From Salinisphaera orenii subsp. halophila YIM 95161 (lineage in GTDB: Bacteria > Pseudomonadota > Gammaproteobacteria > Nevskiales > Salinisphaeraceae): 64,000 nt of DNA. Under the pieces are notes generated by a model that worked only from the letters and a program-made list of their open reading frames with translations, was not told the origin of the DNA and did no database searches. This document shows, in pieces, positions 6,215 to 17,454 of the stretch; position 1 is the first letter of the stretch, and each line of letters begins with the position of its first letter. Both the position numbers and the translations under genes were made by a program. The stretch lies in contig NZ_AYKF01000121.1 in assembly GCF_003732545.1 (NCBI RefSeq), positions 45,987-109,986 of the forward strand. The letters run 5' to 3'.

Positions 6215-9209
6215 GCGGACGCCTCCCTGGGGCATCGAGAAAAACAGGTTCGGTGATGCGTGCGGCCAGCACGCGGCCATCGGCCAGCGGCGCGAACACG
6301 CGCTGCCCGATCCGGTCGCGGCCGCCGTCCACGAGCGCGAGCGCGATCGAGCGCCCCACCCGCGCGCTGGCGTAGCTGGACGTCACCCAGCCGACCATGG
6401 GCAGCGGCAACGGTCCATCCGGAACATCCACGAGCTGGGCGCCCTCGGGCAGCACGGCCGCCGGCTCATCGGTCAGCAGCCCGACCAGTTGACGACGATC
6501 CCCGCGCTGGAGGTGCGGCCGCGCCAGCGAGCGCCGGCCGATGAAATCCTTCTTGGTGCTGACCAGGCCGGCCATGCCCAGATCATCGGGGGTCACCGAG
6601 CCGTCGGTATCCTGCCCGACGATGACGAAGCCCTTCTCCGCCCGCAGGACGTGCATGGCCTCGGTGCCGTAGGGCGTCGCACCGTAGCGCTCGCCGGCGG
6701 CCATCACGGCCTCCCAGAGGCGCTGGCCGTGCGCGGCCGGCACGCTGATCTCGAACGAGAGTTCACCGGTGAAGCTCACGCGTGCCACGCGGGCCGCCAC
6801 GCCGACGGCGGTGCACTCGCGGATCGACATGAACGGCATGGCTTCGGCCGACAGGTCGACGTCCGCACACAGCTCGCCGACGAGGTCACGGCTGTAGGGG
6901 CCGGCGACCGAGACGGTGGCCCAGTGGTCCGTGACCGAAGTCAGATGGACTTCGAGATCGGTCCACTCGGTCTGCAGCCAGCGCTCGAGCCGCGCCATGA
7001 CGTTCGCGGCGCCGCCGGTGGTCGTGGTCATCAGATAGTGGTGCTCGGCCAGCCGCGCGGTCACGCCGTCGTCCATGACCATGCCGTCCTCGTCGAGCAT
7101 CAGGCCGTAGCGACAGCGGCCGACGGCCAGTTTCCGCCAGTTGTTGGTGTAGACCCGTTCCAGCAGGGTCACCGCATCGGGTCCGTGGATATCGATCTTG
7201 CCGAGCGTTGAATAATCCAGCACGCCCACGGCGTGATGGGTGGCCAGGCATTCGCGATCGACGGCCTGCTGCATCGTCTCGCCGGGCCGGGGGTAGTAGC
7301 GCGCCCGCTTCCACTGGCCGACGTTCTCGAACACCGCACCGCGCGCGACGTGCCACGCGTGCATCGGCGTATGGCGGGTGGCGTCCAGCAGCGCGCCGAC
7401 ATCGCGTCCGGCGATCGCGCCGAAGGTCACGGGCGTGTAGGCCGGCCGGAAGGTCGTGGTGCCCACCTCGGCCAGCGGCCGGCCGAGCTTTTCGGCCACG
7501 ATGCCCATGCCGTTGATGTTGCCGAGCTTGCCCTGGTCGGTGCCGAAACCCAGCGCGGTGTAACGCTTGACGTGCTCGATCGCGGTGTAGTTCTCGCGGA
7601 TCGCCAGATGCAGATCGGCGGCGGTGGTGTCGTTCTGATAGTCCACGAATTGCTTGGGCCCGCGCGAGACCGGCTTGAATCCGGGCACGAGCCAGCACGG
7701 CAGCAGCGGTTGTTCGTCGGCCGCGGCCGCGCTCGGCAAGACGGTGGCCGGGGCCTCGAAGCCGCAGGCGGACGCGGCGGCGACCCCCGCCTCGTTGCCC
7801 TCGAGCAGGCAGCCGGCCGTATCCCAGGTGCCCCGCGCCGCGCCGGCCGAGCGCTCGGCCTGGACCGGATCGCCCGGCACGAAGCAGGCACGATCCGTAT
7901 CGAATCGCGGCCGTGCACCGGACTGCGACTGCAGATGCACCACCGGGCTCCAGCCGCCGGAGACGGCCAGCAGGTCGCAGTCCAGTCGCGGGCCCTCGTC
8001 TTCGATCCGGCCGGCGTCGGCCGACAGGCGCGCGGTGCGTACCGAGGCGAGCCGACGCCGACCGCGGGCATCCGGCACGACGTGGCCGGCGAACACGCGC
8101 AGGCCGGCCGCACGCGCGGCCTCGTGCCACGCACCCGAGGGATCCGTGCGGACGTCGACCACGCCGGCGACGTCGATGCCGGCGCGCTGCATGTCCAGCG
8201 CACTGCGATAGCCGTTGTCGTTGTTGGCGAACACCACGGCACGTCGCCCCGGCGCGACGCCGTAACGGTTGACGTAGCTGGATACCGCCGAGGCCAGCAT
8301 CACGCCCGGCCGGTCGTTGTTGCCGAAGACCAGCGGCCGTTCTATGGCGCCGGTGGCGATCACGACCTGCTTCGCGCGCAGCCGCCACAGCCGCTCCCGC
8401 GGCCCGATGGCATCGGTGGCCGGCAGATGATCGGTCAGACGCTCGACCAGCGTCAGGAAGTTGTGGTCGTAATAGCCGAACACGGTCGCACGCGGCAGCA
8501 GGGTGACCTCGGGCATGGCCGCGAGCTCGGCCCGGACACGTGCGATCCAGTGCGTCGACGGCGCGCCGTCGATGTGTTCGGCGGCGGACAGCAGGCTGCC
8601 GCCGAACTCACTGCCCTCATCGGCGAGGATGACCCGTGCGCCGCTGTACCCGGCGGCCAGCGCCGCGGACAGTCCCGCGGGGCCGGCGCCGACGACCAGC
8701 ACGTCGCAGTGGGCGTTGATCCGGTCGTAGCGGTCCGCGTCGGCATCGTCGGGGGCGTACCCCAGGCCGGCGCCCGCGCGGATGACGTGCTCGTAGTGCT
8801 TCCAGCCGGAAGCCGGCCATTTGAACGTCTTGTAGTAGAAGCCGGCCGGCAGCAGCCGCGAGGCACGGTCGAGCACCGCCGTCAGATCGGTTTCCGCGCT
8901 CGGCCAGCCGTTGACCGTGCGCGCGCTCAGGCCGTAGTGGAGCTCGGTCTGGGTCGCCCGCTGTACCGGCCGGGTGCGCGCACCGCAGCCCAGCTGCAGG
9001 ATCGCGTTGGGCTCCTCGGCGCCGGCGGCCACGATCCCGCGCGGCCGGCGATACTTGAAGCTTCGGGCCACGATGTCCACGCCGTTGGCGATCAGGGCCG
9101 AGGCCAGGGTATCGCCGGCGTATCCGGCCATCGGCCGGCCATTGAAGGTGAATTCGAGGCGCCGGTCGCGATCAATGCGCCCGCCCGATGCCAGTCGATA
9201 GCCGCTCAT
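6138..9209 (-). CDS. soxA: Sarcosine oxidase alpha subunit
   Basis: A 1023-residue subunit of heterotetrameric sarcosine oxidase. Its layout is an N-terminal 2Fe-2S-ferredoxin-like fold (residues 1-100, FNGRPMAGYAGDTLASAL), a pyridine-nucleotide binding region with VVGAGPAGLSAALAAGYSGA near residue 170, and a GcvT-like tetrahydrofolate domain from about residue 600 to the end. The complex oxidises sarcosine to glycine and loads the released carbon onto tetrahydrofolate as 5,10-methylene-THF. The start overlaps the soxD stop (ATGA). The protein runs about 20 residues past the usual family end (PVFLDAPGRR), through sequence that also encodes the start of soxG. Confidence 0.95.
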   Translation of the reverse strand: MSGYRLASGGRIDRDRRLEFTFNGRPMAGYAGDTLASALIANGVDIVARSFKYRRPRGIVAAGAEEPNAILQLGCGARTRPVQRATQTELHYGLSARTVNGWPSAETDLTAVLDRASRLLPAGFYYKTFKWPASGWKHYEHVIRAGAGLGYAPDDADADRYDRINAHCDVLVVGAGPAGLSAALAAGYSGARVILADEGSEFGGSLLSAAEHIDGAPSTHWIARVRAELAAMPEVTLLPRATVFGYYDHNFLTLVERLTDHLPATDAIGPRERLWRLRAKQVVIATGAIERPLVFGNNDRPGVMLASAVSSYVNRYGVAPGRRAVVFANNDNGYRSALDMQRAGIDVAGVVDVRTDPSGAWHEAARAAGLRVFAGHVVPDARGRRRLASVRTARLSADAGRIEDEGPRLDCDLLAVSGGWSPVVHLQSQSGARPRFDTDRACFVPGDPVQAERSAGAARGTWDTAGCLLEGNEAGVAAASACGFEAPATVLPSAAAADEQPLLPCWLVPGFKPVSRGPKQFVDYQNDTTAADLHLAIRENYTAIEHVKRYTALGFGTDQGKLGNINGMGIVAEKLGRPLAEVGTTTFRPAYTPVTFGAIAGRDVGALLDATRHTPMHAWHVARGAVFENVGQWKRARYYPRPGETMQQAVDRECLATHHAVGVLDYSTLGKIDIHGPDAVTLLERVYTNNWRKLAVGRCRYGLMLDEDGMVMDDGVTARLAEHHYLMTTTTGGAANVMARLERWLQTEWTDLEVHLTSVTDHWATVSVAGPYSRDLVGELCADVDLSAEAMPFMSIRECTAVGVAARVARVSFTGELSFEISVPAAHGQRLWEAVMAAGERYGATPYGTEAMHVLRAEKGFVIVGQDTDGSVTPDDLGMAGLVSTKKDFIGRRSLARPHLQRGDRRQLVGLLTDEPAAVLPEGAQLVDVPDGPLPLPMVGWVTSSYASARVGRSIALALVDGGRDRIGQRVFAPLADGRVLAARITEPVFLDAPGRRPHDRTDRNAERPDRRPERPPAGAVDA

Positions 9210-9487
9210 GCGTCGAACCCCGGCCGCGGTTCACCCATGCGATACACGCGGTGGATGCGGTAGGTCACGGTGTCGCGCGCGACGTTGAACCAGCGCCGAC
9301 AGCCGTGGCTGTGACACCACTGCTCGGACTGCAGACCCCGGGTGTTGGTGTGAAAGAACAGATAGTCGCCCCAGGCCGCGTCACTGACGGCGTCGGGTTC
9401 GGGCGGACGCGTGATGTGCGCCTCGCCGCCGTAGGTGAATTCCTCCTCGTCGCGCGGTCCGCACCAGGGGCATTCGAGCTGCAGCAT
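9206..9487 (-). CDS. soxD: Sarcosine oxidase delta subunit
   Basis: A 93-residue zinc-binding subunit. Cys6, Cys9, His59 and Cys63 occupy the known zinc-ligand positions of SoxD, within LECPWCGPRDE at the start and QWCHSHGCRRWF later. ATG 9487 is chosen over ATG 9493: the GGAGG upstream is about 8 nt from 9487 but only about 3 nt from 9493, and 9487 gives the usual family N-terminus. It lies 18 bp after soxB and overlaps soxA by 4 bp, the standard BDAG order. Confidence 0.94.
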   Translation of the reverse strand: MLQLECPWCGPRDEEEFTYGGEAHITRPPEPDAVSDAAWGDYLFFHTNTRGLQSEQWCHSHGCRRWFNVARDTVTYRIHRVYRMGEPRPGFDA

Positions 9488-9505
9488 GGCCATGTCCTCC
9501 GGGGG

Positions 9506-10756
9506 TCAGTGGGCGACGCCGGCGGCGCCGTGCTCGTCGATCAGATGGCCGGTCACGAACCGGTCGAGCGAAAAGGGCGCGTTGAGCTCATGCGGGGCGT
9601 CATGCGCGATGGTGTGGGCGAACGCCCAGCCGGAGCCCGGGGTGGCCTTGAAACCGCCGGTCCCCCAGCCGCAGTTGAAATACAGCCCGTCCACCGGTGT
9701 CTTGCCAAGAATCGGACAGGCGTCCGGGGTGACGTCCACGATCCCGCCCCACTGGCGCAGCATGCGCATGCGCGAAAAGATCGGGAACAGCTCCTTGATC
9801 GCCGCCAGCGTGTGTTCCACCACCGGAAAGCTGCCGCGCTGACCGTAGCCCTGATAGGCGTCGATGCCGGCGCCGATGACCAGTTCGCCCTTGTCCGACT
9901 GGCTGACATAGCCGTGGACCTGGTTGGACATGATCACCGAGTCCAGCACCGGCTTGACCGGCTCGGACACCAGCGCCTGCAGCGGATGCGAGGTCACCGG
10001 CAGCCGGAAGCCGGCCATGTCGGCGAGCACGCTGGCGTGGCCGGCGACGACCACCCCCACTTTCGGCGCCGCGATGAAGCCGCGGCTGGTCTCGACGCCG
10101 GTCACCCGGCCGTCCTCGCGGCGAATGCCCGTGACCTCGCAGTTCTGGATGATGTCGACGCCGCGGGCATCCGCAGCCCGCGCCAGGCCCCAGGCCACGC
10201 CGTCGTGGCGGGCGACGCCCGCGCGGCGCTGCAGCGAGGCGCCCAGGATCGGATAGCGCGCGTCCGGCGAGGTATTGATCGCCGGCACCATGGCCTTGAT
10301 CTGCTCCGGCGTGACGAACTCGGCGTCGATGCCGTTGAGACGGTTCGCGTTGACCCGCCGCCAGGTATCGCGCACGTCCTGGAGCGTATGCGCGAGGTTG
10401 AACACGCCGCGCTGCGAAAACATCACGTTGTAGTTGATGTCCCGGGTCAGCCCCTCCCACAGCCGGAGCGACTTGTCGTACAGCCAGGCGGCCTCGTCCC
10501 AGAGATAATTGGAGCGCACGATCGTCGTGTTGCGGCCGGTGTTGCCGCCGCCGAGCCAGCCCTTCTCCAGCACGGCGACGTTGGTGAGGCCGTGGTTCTT
10601 CGCCAGGTAATAGGCCGTGGCCAGACCGTGCCCGCCGCCGCCGACCACGATGGCGTCATAACGCGGTTTCGGCTCCGGCGATCGCCAGGCCTGCTGCCAG
10701 TTCTCGTGGTGCGAGAGCGCGTTGCGCACGAGACTGAGGATGGAATAGCGGTTCAT
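9506..10756 (-). CDS. soxB: Sarcosine oxidase beta subunit
   Basis: A 416-residue flavoprotein that carries the substrate site of heterotetrameric sarcosine oxidase. The FAD-binding motif VVGGGGHG lies at residues 37-44. His184 in [10 protein letters not shown] matches the histidine that holds covalent FMN in this family. ATG 10756 is preferred because GGAG lies 7 nt upstream; an upstream in-frame TTG at 10774 lacks such a site. It is preceded by the serine dehydratase gene with a 111-bp gap and followed closely by soxD. Confidence 0.95.
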   Translation of the reverse strand: MNRYSILSLVRNALSHHENWQQAWRSPEPKPRYDAIVVGGGGHGLATAYYLAKNHGLTNVAVLEKGWLGGGNTGRNTTIVRSNYLWDEAAWLYDKSLRLWEGLTRDINYNVMFSQRGVFNLAHTLQDVRDTWRRVNANRLNGIDAEFVTPEQIKAMVPAINTSPDARYPILGASLQRRAGVARHDGVAWGLARAADARGVDIIQNCEVTGIRREDGRVTGVETSRGFIAAPKVGVVVAGHASVLADMAGFRLPVTSHPLQALVSEPVKPVLDSVIMSNQVHGYVSQSDKGELVIGAGIDAYQGYGQRGSFPVVEHTLAAIKELFPIFSRMRMLRQWGGIVDVTPDACPILGKTPVDGLYFNCGWGTGGFKATPGSGWAFAHTIAHDAPHELNAPFSLDRFVTGHLIDEHGAAGVAH

Positions 10757-10867
10757 GACGTTCTCCGTCTGCAACTGCGGGCCCGCGCGAGCCGACGCCG
10801 CGGCGTCTCGGCCGAACGCGCCCGAATCGCCGCTACAGTCGATGCGGTGGTGTGACGGCGGCGCATC

Positions 10868-12241
<1,374 letters not shown>

Positions 12242-12394
12242 GATCGGTGATTCCTTGAACGACCGGTGGCCCGACGGCACCCGAGCCGAACCCTGTGAAT
12301 AGAGGCTAACGGCCCTGGCGGCCGCGACTTGTGCTGTAACGACACGGGCTTGCCCATGAACGACCCAGCCCCGGGCGCAGCCGCGAACAGCGGC

Positions 12395-13342
12395 CTACAC
12401 CGCCAGCCCGGCCACCAGCGCGGCAGCCGGTGAGGACGGCGCGAGCGGGGCCCTGGCGGTCGGCCTCTCGGCCTGTCCCCGTGCCAGCGCGAACGCCGCC
12501 TCGAGAACGCGGACGTGGGCCAGCGGCGCGATGTCGCCGACAAGACTCGCCATGGCACCGGCACGGCGCGCGGCCGCGGGCTGCACGTCGCCGACGACAC
12601 GCAGCCGCCCCGACAGGCCGTCGCCGCCGCGCGTCTGTCCCAGATCGATCACCACCGCCCCGCTCCGGATCCAGCGCTCGGGCACCATCTTCGGGCGATC
12701 GAGAGCGGCGATCACGATATCCGCGGCGCGACACAGCGCCGGCAGGCCACGCGTCAGCGGGTGCGCCAGGGTCGCGGTGCAGCCGTCGCGCAGCAGCGGC
12801 TCGGCGATGGCCGGCCCCGGCCCGTGCGTGGCACCGATCACTACAGCGCGCCTGCCGAAGGCGCCCGCGGGCAGAACCGCCCCGAGCCAGACCCGACAAG
12901 CCGCCGCCGCTCCGGGCGGCAGGCGGCTGTCGCCGTCGGCGGCGTACGCCGGCCCGTCGCCCGCGGCCCGGGCCAGATCCTTGTCCGGCGGCAACGCCGC
13001 GCGTACCGCCGCCGGGTCAATGTGATCGGGCAGCGCGGTGCCAATCAGAATGGCGTGCACATCGGCGTTCGCGCCCAGGGCCGCGATCCGCTCCAGCAGT
13101 TCGGGCTCGCCGATCTCGCCCGGCAGATCATCGACGCTGACCCGCAGGCCAACGCGCTGCGCCCGGTGCTGCAGCGCGGCGGTCCGCGCCCGATCGGCGG
13201 CGGTGCTGCCGATATCGAGTACGGCCAGACACGGCGTCTCCCCGGGATGATCGGCGAGCGCCCGCTGCAGACGGGCCGCGCGAGCTGCGGCCAGCACCCG
13301 ACTCTCCTGGGGATGGGGCCGGCAATCGTTGACGAAGGACAT
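12395..13342 (-). CDS. Degenerate FolD-like methylene-THF dehydrogenase-family protein
   Basis: A 315-residue protein with the FolD fold: the C-terminal Rossmann segment VVIGATHGPGPAIAEPLL (about 167-184), the DRPKMVPERWIRSGAVVIDLG block (215-235) and a GDIAP ending akin to the usual GGVGP. The catalytic half is not conserved. Aligning on VG64-65, the essential Tyr and Lys of FolD (Tyr50 and Lys54 in E. coli) are Arg53 and Leu57. Residues 1-120 contain no lysine or tyrosine at all, and the PCTP substrate motif is lost. Cyclohydrolase activity is therefore doubtful; a dehydrogenase-only or binding role is possible. ATG 13342 has GAGGAG upstream and starts 11 bp after the dehydrogenase gene stop, so co-expression is clear. 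Confidence 0.78.
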   Translation of the reverse strand: MSFVNDCRPHPQESRVLAAARAARLQRALADHPGETPCLAVLDIGSTAADRARTAALQHRAQRVGLRVSVDDLPGEIGEPELLERIAALGANADVHAILIGTALPDHIDPAAVRAALPPDKDLARAAGDGPAYAADGDSRLPPGAAAACRVWLGAVLPAGAFGRRAVVIGATHGPGPAIAEPLLRDGCTATLAHPLTRGLPALCRAADIVIAALDRPKMVPERWIRSGAVVIDLGQTRGGDGLSGRLRVVGDVQPAAARRAGAMASLVGDIAPLAHVRVLEAAFALARGQAERPTARAPLAPSSPAAALVAGLAV

Positions 13343-13353
13343 GGCGATTCTCC

Positions 13354-15969
13354 TCAGGCGCTTTCCAGGGCGGGTTCCGCCGGCGCGGGATGCGCCGGCG
13401 CGGACGGGGATTTCAGGCGTTCGTTGTGCGGGTCGTAGAGCGCGCGGCAGCCGACCGCATCGACCCGGATCGGATACTGTTCGCCGAAGTACTCGAGCCG
13501 CAGCTCCTGGCCGATGCAGGCGTAGGCGGCGGGCAGATAGGCGAGCGCGATGTTGGCGCCGACCGAGGGCCCGTAGGCCAGACTGGCGGCATAGGAGCGC
13601 CGCCCCAGCGTATCCACCGGCACCTCGCCGCTCTCCGGATCGATGAGCGGCCACTGGCCGACCGGGTAACGGGCCACGCCCTCGGCGTCGACGTTGTCCA
13701 GCAGCGTCAGCGTGCACAGATAGGCGGGCTGGCACTCGCGCCCGCGCTGTTCCAGATAGGCGGCCCGGCCGTGGAAGTCCGCGCTCTTGACCTTCGGCCG
13801 GGCGAGACCGGCCTCGCACAGGTTGTAGTCGGTCAGCAGATCCACGTTCTGCAGCCGCAGGCTCTTCTCGAGCCGTCGCGAGTTGGCGTAGGTCTCGATG
13901 CCGACCGGGGTCACACCGGCCTCGAACAGCAGATCCCAGACCGCCAGCCCGTAGGAGAACGGCATGTACAGCTCCCAGCCGTACTCGCCGACATAGGAGA
14001 TTCGAAACGCCCATACCGGCATGCCGCGCAGGCGGATCTCGCGCGCGCTCGCGAACGGCAGGCGGTCGTCGTCCAGCAGCCGCGGGTCGTCGACGAGCGC
14101 GGCGAGCGTGGCATGGGCGTTCGGCCCCCAGAGGCCGAGCGTGGCGAGCGTGTCGGTGCGGTCGTCGATGGCCACACGCGCCCCGCGATCCTCGCGCATC
14201 CGCTGTATCCAGACCCGGTCGCGATGGCCGGTGTCGCCGCCGCAGATCACGCGGTAGGCCTCAGTCGCCAATCGCACGACGGTGAGATCGGACCGCACGC
14301 CGCCGTGGGCGTCGAGAAAATGCGTATACACGCCCTTGCCGATCGGCGTGGAGCCGCCCACCCGGGCGACCGACAGATACTCGAGCAAGGCCTCCGCATC
14401 CGGCCCGGAGACATCGAAGATGGCGAAATGGGACAGGTTGATCATGCCCACGTCGTCGGCGAGCTTGAGGTGCTCGGCGTTGGACACGCGCCAGAAATGC
14501 CGGGCATCCCACTCGGCGGCGCGTTCGGGCACGCGATCGCCGTAGGTCTCGAGCAGATGCGCGTTGGCGGCATAGCCGTGCGCGCGCTCCCAGCCGGCGG
14601 CCTCCATGAAGTGTCCGCCGAGTTCGCGCTCGCGCGGCCAGAACGGACTGCGGCGCAGGTCGCGCCCGCTGGCGTAGGGCTCGCGCGGATGAACGGCCGG
14701 ATCGTAGACTTTGCGGGCGGTCTCGCGGGCGCGGCCGAAGACATGGGCCGGCGTCTTCTGCACCGGATAGAAGCGGGCGATATCGATGCCGCAGGGATCG
14801 ACCGCCGGCCGGCCGTGGGTCATCCAGTCCGCCAGGACCTTGCCCATGCCGGGCCCGTCCTTGACCCAGACGGCCTCTCCGAACCAGAGCCCGCGCGTCT
14901 CCGGCGACTCGCCCAGCAGCGAGCCGCCGTCGGCCGAGATCGACATGAGCCCGTTGAACGAGGCCTTCTCGTCCCAGCCGAGCTCGCCCAGGATCGGCGT
15001 CATCTCGATCGCGCGCTCGTAGCCGCTCATCACCTGTTCGATATCGAGATCGCGCATCGAGGGCGACATCCGCGCGGCATCCGGCTCGGCGATGTCGGCG
15101 GGCTGCACCAGCCGCGGCTCGGTGGGTTCGTAGTAGCCCCATTCCAGCTTGCCGCCCTCGGCGGTGGCCGGGTCGCCGGTATCGCGCATATAGGACGAGT
15201 TGCCCTGATCGCGGAACAGCGGATACCCGATCTCGCGGCCGGTCCCGGCGAAGGTGTCGAAGGGCCCGAAGAACATCAGCGGATGCTCGAACGGCATCAG
15301 CGGCAGCGCGGCACCGGCCATGGCGGCCAGCGGCGGCCCCCAGATGCCCGCCGACAGCACCACGACGTCGGTGCGGATATAGCCCCGGCGGGTCTCGACG
15401 CCGCAGACCCGGCCGTTGCGGACGTCGATATCCAGCGCCGGCGTGTGGCCGAAGGTCTGCAGCCGGCCGCTGGCCACGGCACGCTCGATCAGCACGCCGG
15501 CGACGCGCTGGGAGCGCGGCACCACCAGCCCCGCGTCCGGGTCCCACATCGCGCCCTGGATCAGGTCCTGCTCCAGCAGCGGGAACCGTCGCTTGGCTTC
15601 CGCCGGGCCGATCAGCGAGACGTTGGTACCGAAGGCCTTGCCCGAGCCGACCTTGCGCTCGAGCTCGGCCATCCGCGCGTCGTCGCCCACACGGGCGACC
15701 TCCAGGCCGCCGACCCGGCTGTAATGGCCGAGCGACTCGTAGAACTGCCGGCTGTAGACCGTGGTGTAGCACGACATGCGGTCGTGCGAGGTCATGTAGC
15801 AGAAGTCGGAGGCGTGCGAGGTGGAGCTGATGTCCGACGGCACCGCCGACTTGTCCAGCCCGACGATGTTCGACCAGCCCTGTTCGATCAGGTGATGGGC
15901 GACCGAGGCGCCGACGATGCCGCCCTGGCCGACGATCACCACATCCGCTTGTTCGGGTAACTTAGACAT
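13354..15969 (-). CDS. FAD/GcvT-type dimethylglycine (or sarcosine) dehydrogenase
   Basis: An 871-residue fusion of the mitochondrial DMGDH / Arthrobacter dimethylglycine oxidase type. Residues 1-400 are a DAO-type FAD domain with VVIVGQGGIVG at the N-terminus. His52 in SSTSHAS matches the histidine that binds FAD covalently in this family. An FAO_M-like linker follows, and residues 480-850 form a GcvT tetrahydrofolate domain with GVRSDLTVVRL and VGEYGWELYMPFS. It should strip an N-methyl group and pass it to THF as 5,10-methylene-THF. It replaces the DgcAB enzyme used by Pseudomonas. GGAG lies 8 nt before the ATG. It follows the MetF-like gene by 47 bp. Dimethylglycine is the most likely substrate but another N-methyl amine is possible. 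Confidence 0.87.
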   Translation of the reverse strand: MSKLPEQADVVIVGQGGIVGASVAHHLIEQGWSNIVGLDKSAVPSDISSTSHASDFCYMTSHDRMSCYTTVYSRQFYESLGHYSRVGGLEVARVGDDARMAELERKVGSGKAFGTNVSLIGPAEAKRRFPLLEQDLIQGAMWDPDAGLVVPRSQRVAGVLIERAVASGRLQTFGHTPALDIDVRNGRVCGVETRRGYIRTDVVVLSAGIWGPPLAAMAGAALPLMPFEHPLMFFGPFDTFAGTGREIGYPLFRDQGNSSYMRDTGDPATAEGGKLEWGYYEPTEPRLVQPADIAEPDAARMSPSMRDLDIEQVMSGYERAIEMTPILGELGWDEKASFNGLMSISADGGSLLGESPETRGLWFGEAVWVKDGPGMGKVLADWMTHGRPAVDPCGIDIARFYPVQKTPAHVFGRARETARKVYDPAVHPREPYASGRDLRRSPFWPRERELGGHFMEAAGWERAHGYAANAHLLETYGDRVPERAAEWDARHFWRVSNAEHLKLADDVGMINLSHFAIFDVSGPDAEALLEYLSVARVGGSTPIGKGVYTHFLDAHGGVRSDLTVVRLATEAYRVICGGDTGHRDRVWIQRMREDRGARVAIDDRTDTLATLGLWGPNAHATLAALVDDPRLLDDDRLPFASAREIRLRGMPVWAFRISYVGEYGWELYMPFSYGLAVWDLLFEAGVTPVGIETYANSRRLEKSLRLQNVDLLTDYNLCEAGLARPKVKSADFHGRAAYLEQRGRECQPAYLCTLTLLDNVDAEGVARYPVGQWPLIDPESGEVPVDTLGRRSYAASLAYGPSVGANIALAYLPAAYACIGQELRLEYFGEQYPIRVDAVGCRALYDPHNERLKSPSAPAHPAPAEPALESA

Positions 15970-16016
15970 GCTCGATCTCCTGAGCCTGAAGATGCGGTCC
16001 GAATGATTCCGGCGCG

Positions 16017-16997
16017 CTAGGCGCGACCGTCGGGCGCGGCCGATGACGGCGAACCCGAGACACCGACGTCGCCGGCGGTGGAGGCGAGCGTCGACAGGCG
16101 CTTTCGGCGCCAGGCTTCGGTGCTGTCGACCTGATTGAACGTGTTGATATGCAAGCCGGCGACGTTCAGCTCCGGCGCCGCCAGCAGGGGCGCCAGGTCA
16201 TCCAGCAGCGCGTCCGGCGTGAATTGCGAGGGGCCCGTCAACCGTCCCCACATGCGCTTGTTGCCGCGCAGAAAGCGTGTCGAGTCGCCCAGACCGATGC
16301 GCAGCGCGATGCCCAGCAGCCGGCGCCGCTCGATCACCCCGGGAATGCCGACATGCATCGGCAGACCGACCCCGCGGCCACGCGCGCCCTGCAGCCAGTC
16401 GCGGATCCGTGCCGCATCGAAACACAGCTGCGTGACCATGTGACCGGCGAGGAAGCACTTGGCGTCCAGCGCCTCGTCCAGCGTCTCGGCCGCGATGAGG
16501 GCGTGCCCCTCCGGATAGCAGGGCACCCCGACGCTGCGCAGGCCGGGCGCGATCTCGGCCAGTGCCTCGATCAGCCGGCATCCGTGATCGAACGGCCCGG
16601 CGACATGATCGCCGTCGCCGCCGACGACGAAGACGTCCCGTACCCCCGCCTCGGTCAGCCGGCTCATGCCGGTCTCGAGATGGCTGCGGCTGGAAAAACG
16701 CCGGGCCGCGAGATGCGGCACGGCCACATGCCCGAGGGCCGCGACCTGCGCCGCCAGTTCGACGGTCGCATCGATCCCGCGGGTCGGCGAGCAGGTCACG
16801 GTCACGACCGCATGGGCCGGCAGCGCCCGCGCGGCCTCGAGCGCGCCGCGCATGGGAATGATCTCGTATCGCGGTCGCCGTAGCGCCCGGCTCAGGGCCT
16901 GCTCGGCCGTCATGACCCGGCGCGCTTCGTCGGCGGTGCCACCGGGGGCTGACGCCCCCGCCGGTTCGCGGCGCTTTTCGTTGCAGAACGGTGTCAC
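16017..16997 (-). CDS. Methylenetetrahydrofolate reductase family protein
   Basis: A 326-residue MetF-like TIM-barrel flavoprotein. Family features are the early RPRYEIIPM segment with its Glu, the VFVVGGDGDH strand with the conserved Asp, and the CFLAGHMVTQLCFDA block matching the active-site region of MetF. Start is a GTG at 16997, supported by a strong GAGGAGG 9 nt upstream; the ATG at 16913 has no comparable site and would remove a poorly conserved 28-residue lead. It heads the leftward one-carbon run, 47 bp before the dehydrogenase. It could reduce excess methylene-THF to methyl-THF for methionine synthesis, or run in reverse to oxidise methyl-THF produced by the divergent DmdA-like enzyme. 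Confidence 0.85.
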   Translation of the reverse strand: MTPFCNEKRREPAGASAPGGTADEARRVMTAEQALSRALRRPRYEIIPMRGALEAARALPAHAVVTVTCSPTRGIDATVELAAQVAALGHVAVPHLAARRFSSRSHLETGMSRLTEAGVRDVFVVGGDGDHVAGPFDHGCRLIEALAEIAPGLRSVGVPCYPEGHALIAAETLDEALDAKCFLAGHMVTQLCFDAARIRDWLQGARGRGVGLPMHVGIPGVIERRRLLGIALRIGLGDSTRFLRGNKRMWGRLTGPSQFTPDALLDDLAPLLAAPELNVAGLHINTFNQVDSTEAWRRKRLSTLASTAGDVGVSGSPSSAAPDGRA

Positions 16998-17454
16998 GGC
17001 GACGCGCCTCCTCGAGCGATTCCAAGCCGCCGCGAGCGGGCCCCGGATCGGGCTCGCTCACGGTTCGTACGCCAGCCAAATTACGCGGGCCTCGGGCGCG
17101 GCAAAGGCCTGATCGCGACCACCACGATCGAAAATGCGTCATCGCCGGATCGCGTCGACGGCGCCTCGCCCCCTTGCGGACGACGCTCGACGGCGGCCAT
17201 GTCGGCCGCGCGGCGCCGCCGCCCGGAATCGGCCCGCATGTCGCGGTGAACTAATCCGATGTCGTGCCTGCAACGCTCGCGCCGGGCGGCCCCGGGTAGC
17301 TTGGATTCGCAATGGCATCGGCGAGGTCGTCTCGTCGGCCCGCTGTGGTCGGTGCGCCCGATCGATTCGCGCTAACGCGGCGATCCCGCCATGTCGCCCC
17401 GGTCCGCTTGCAAGAACGGCGGCCTGCGTCTCAGACCTTTCAGGAGAAAAATCC
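16998..17454. promoter_or_regulatory. Divergent intergenic region of the one-carbon cluster
   Basis: This 457-bp gap lies between the start of the leftward MetF-like/Sox run and the start of the rightward DmdA-like gene and must hold both promoters. No ORF of credible composition, no glycine- or SAH-riboswitch core and no clear promoter hexamers were recognised. A CAGGAG ribosome site lies just before the ATG at 17455. Confidence 0.35.

Noticed and set aside
7233..9263. 676-codon rightward frame antisense to soxA
   Set aside because: The leftward frame is unmistakable SoxA; the antisense product has no motifs and atypical composition.
13390..15960. 856-codon rightward frame antisense to the dimethylglycine dehydrogenase gene
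   Set aside because: It is an almost full-length mirror of a clearly conserved gene; open antisense frames are common at this GC content.
16998..17454. Glycine or SAH riboswitch before the DmdA-like gene
   Set aside because: The conserved aptamer core segments were looked for and not found.
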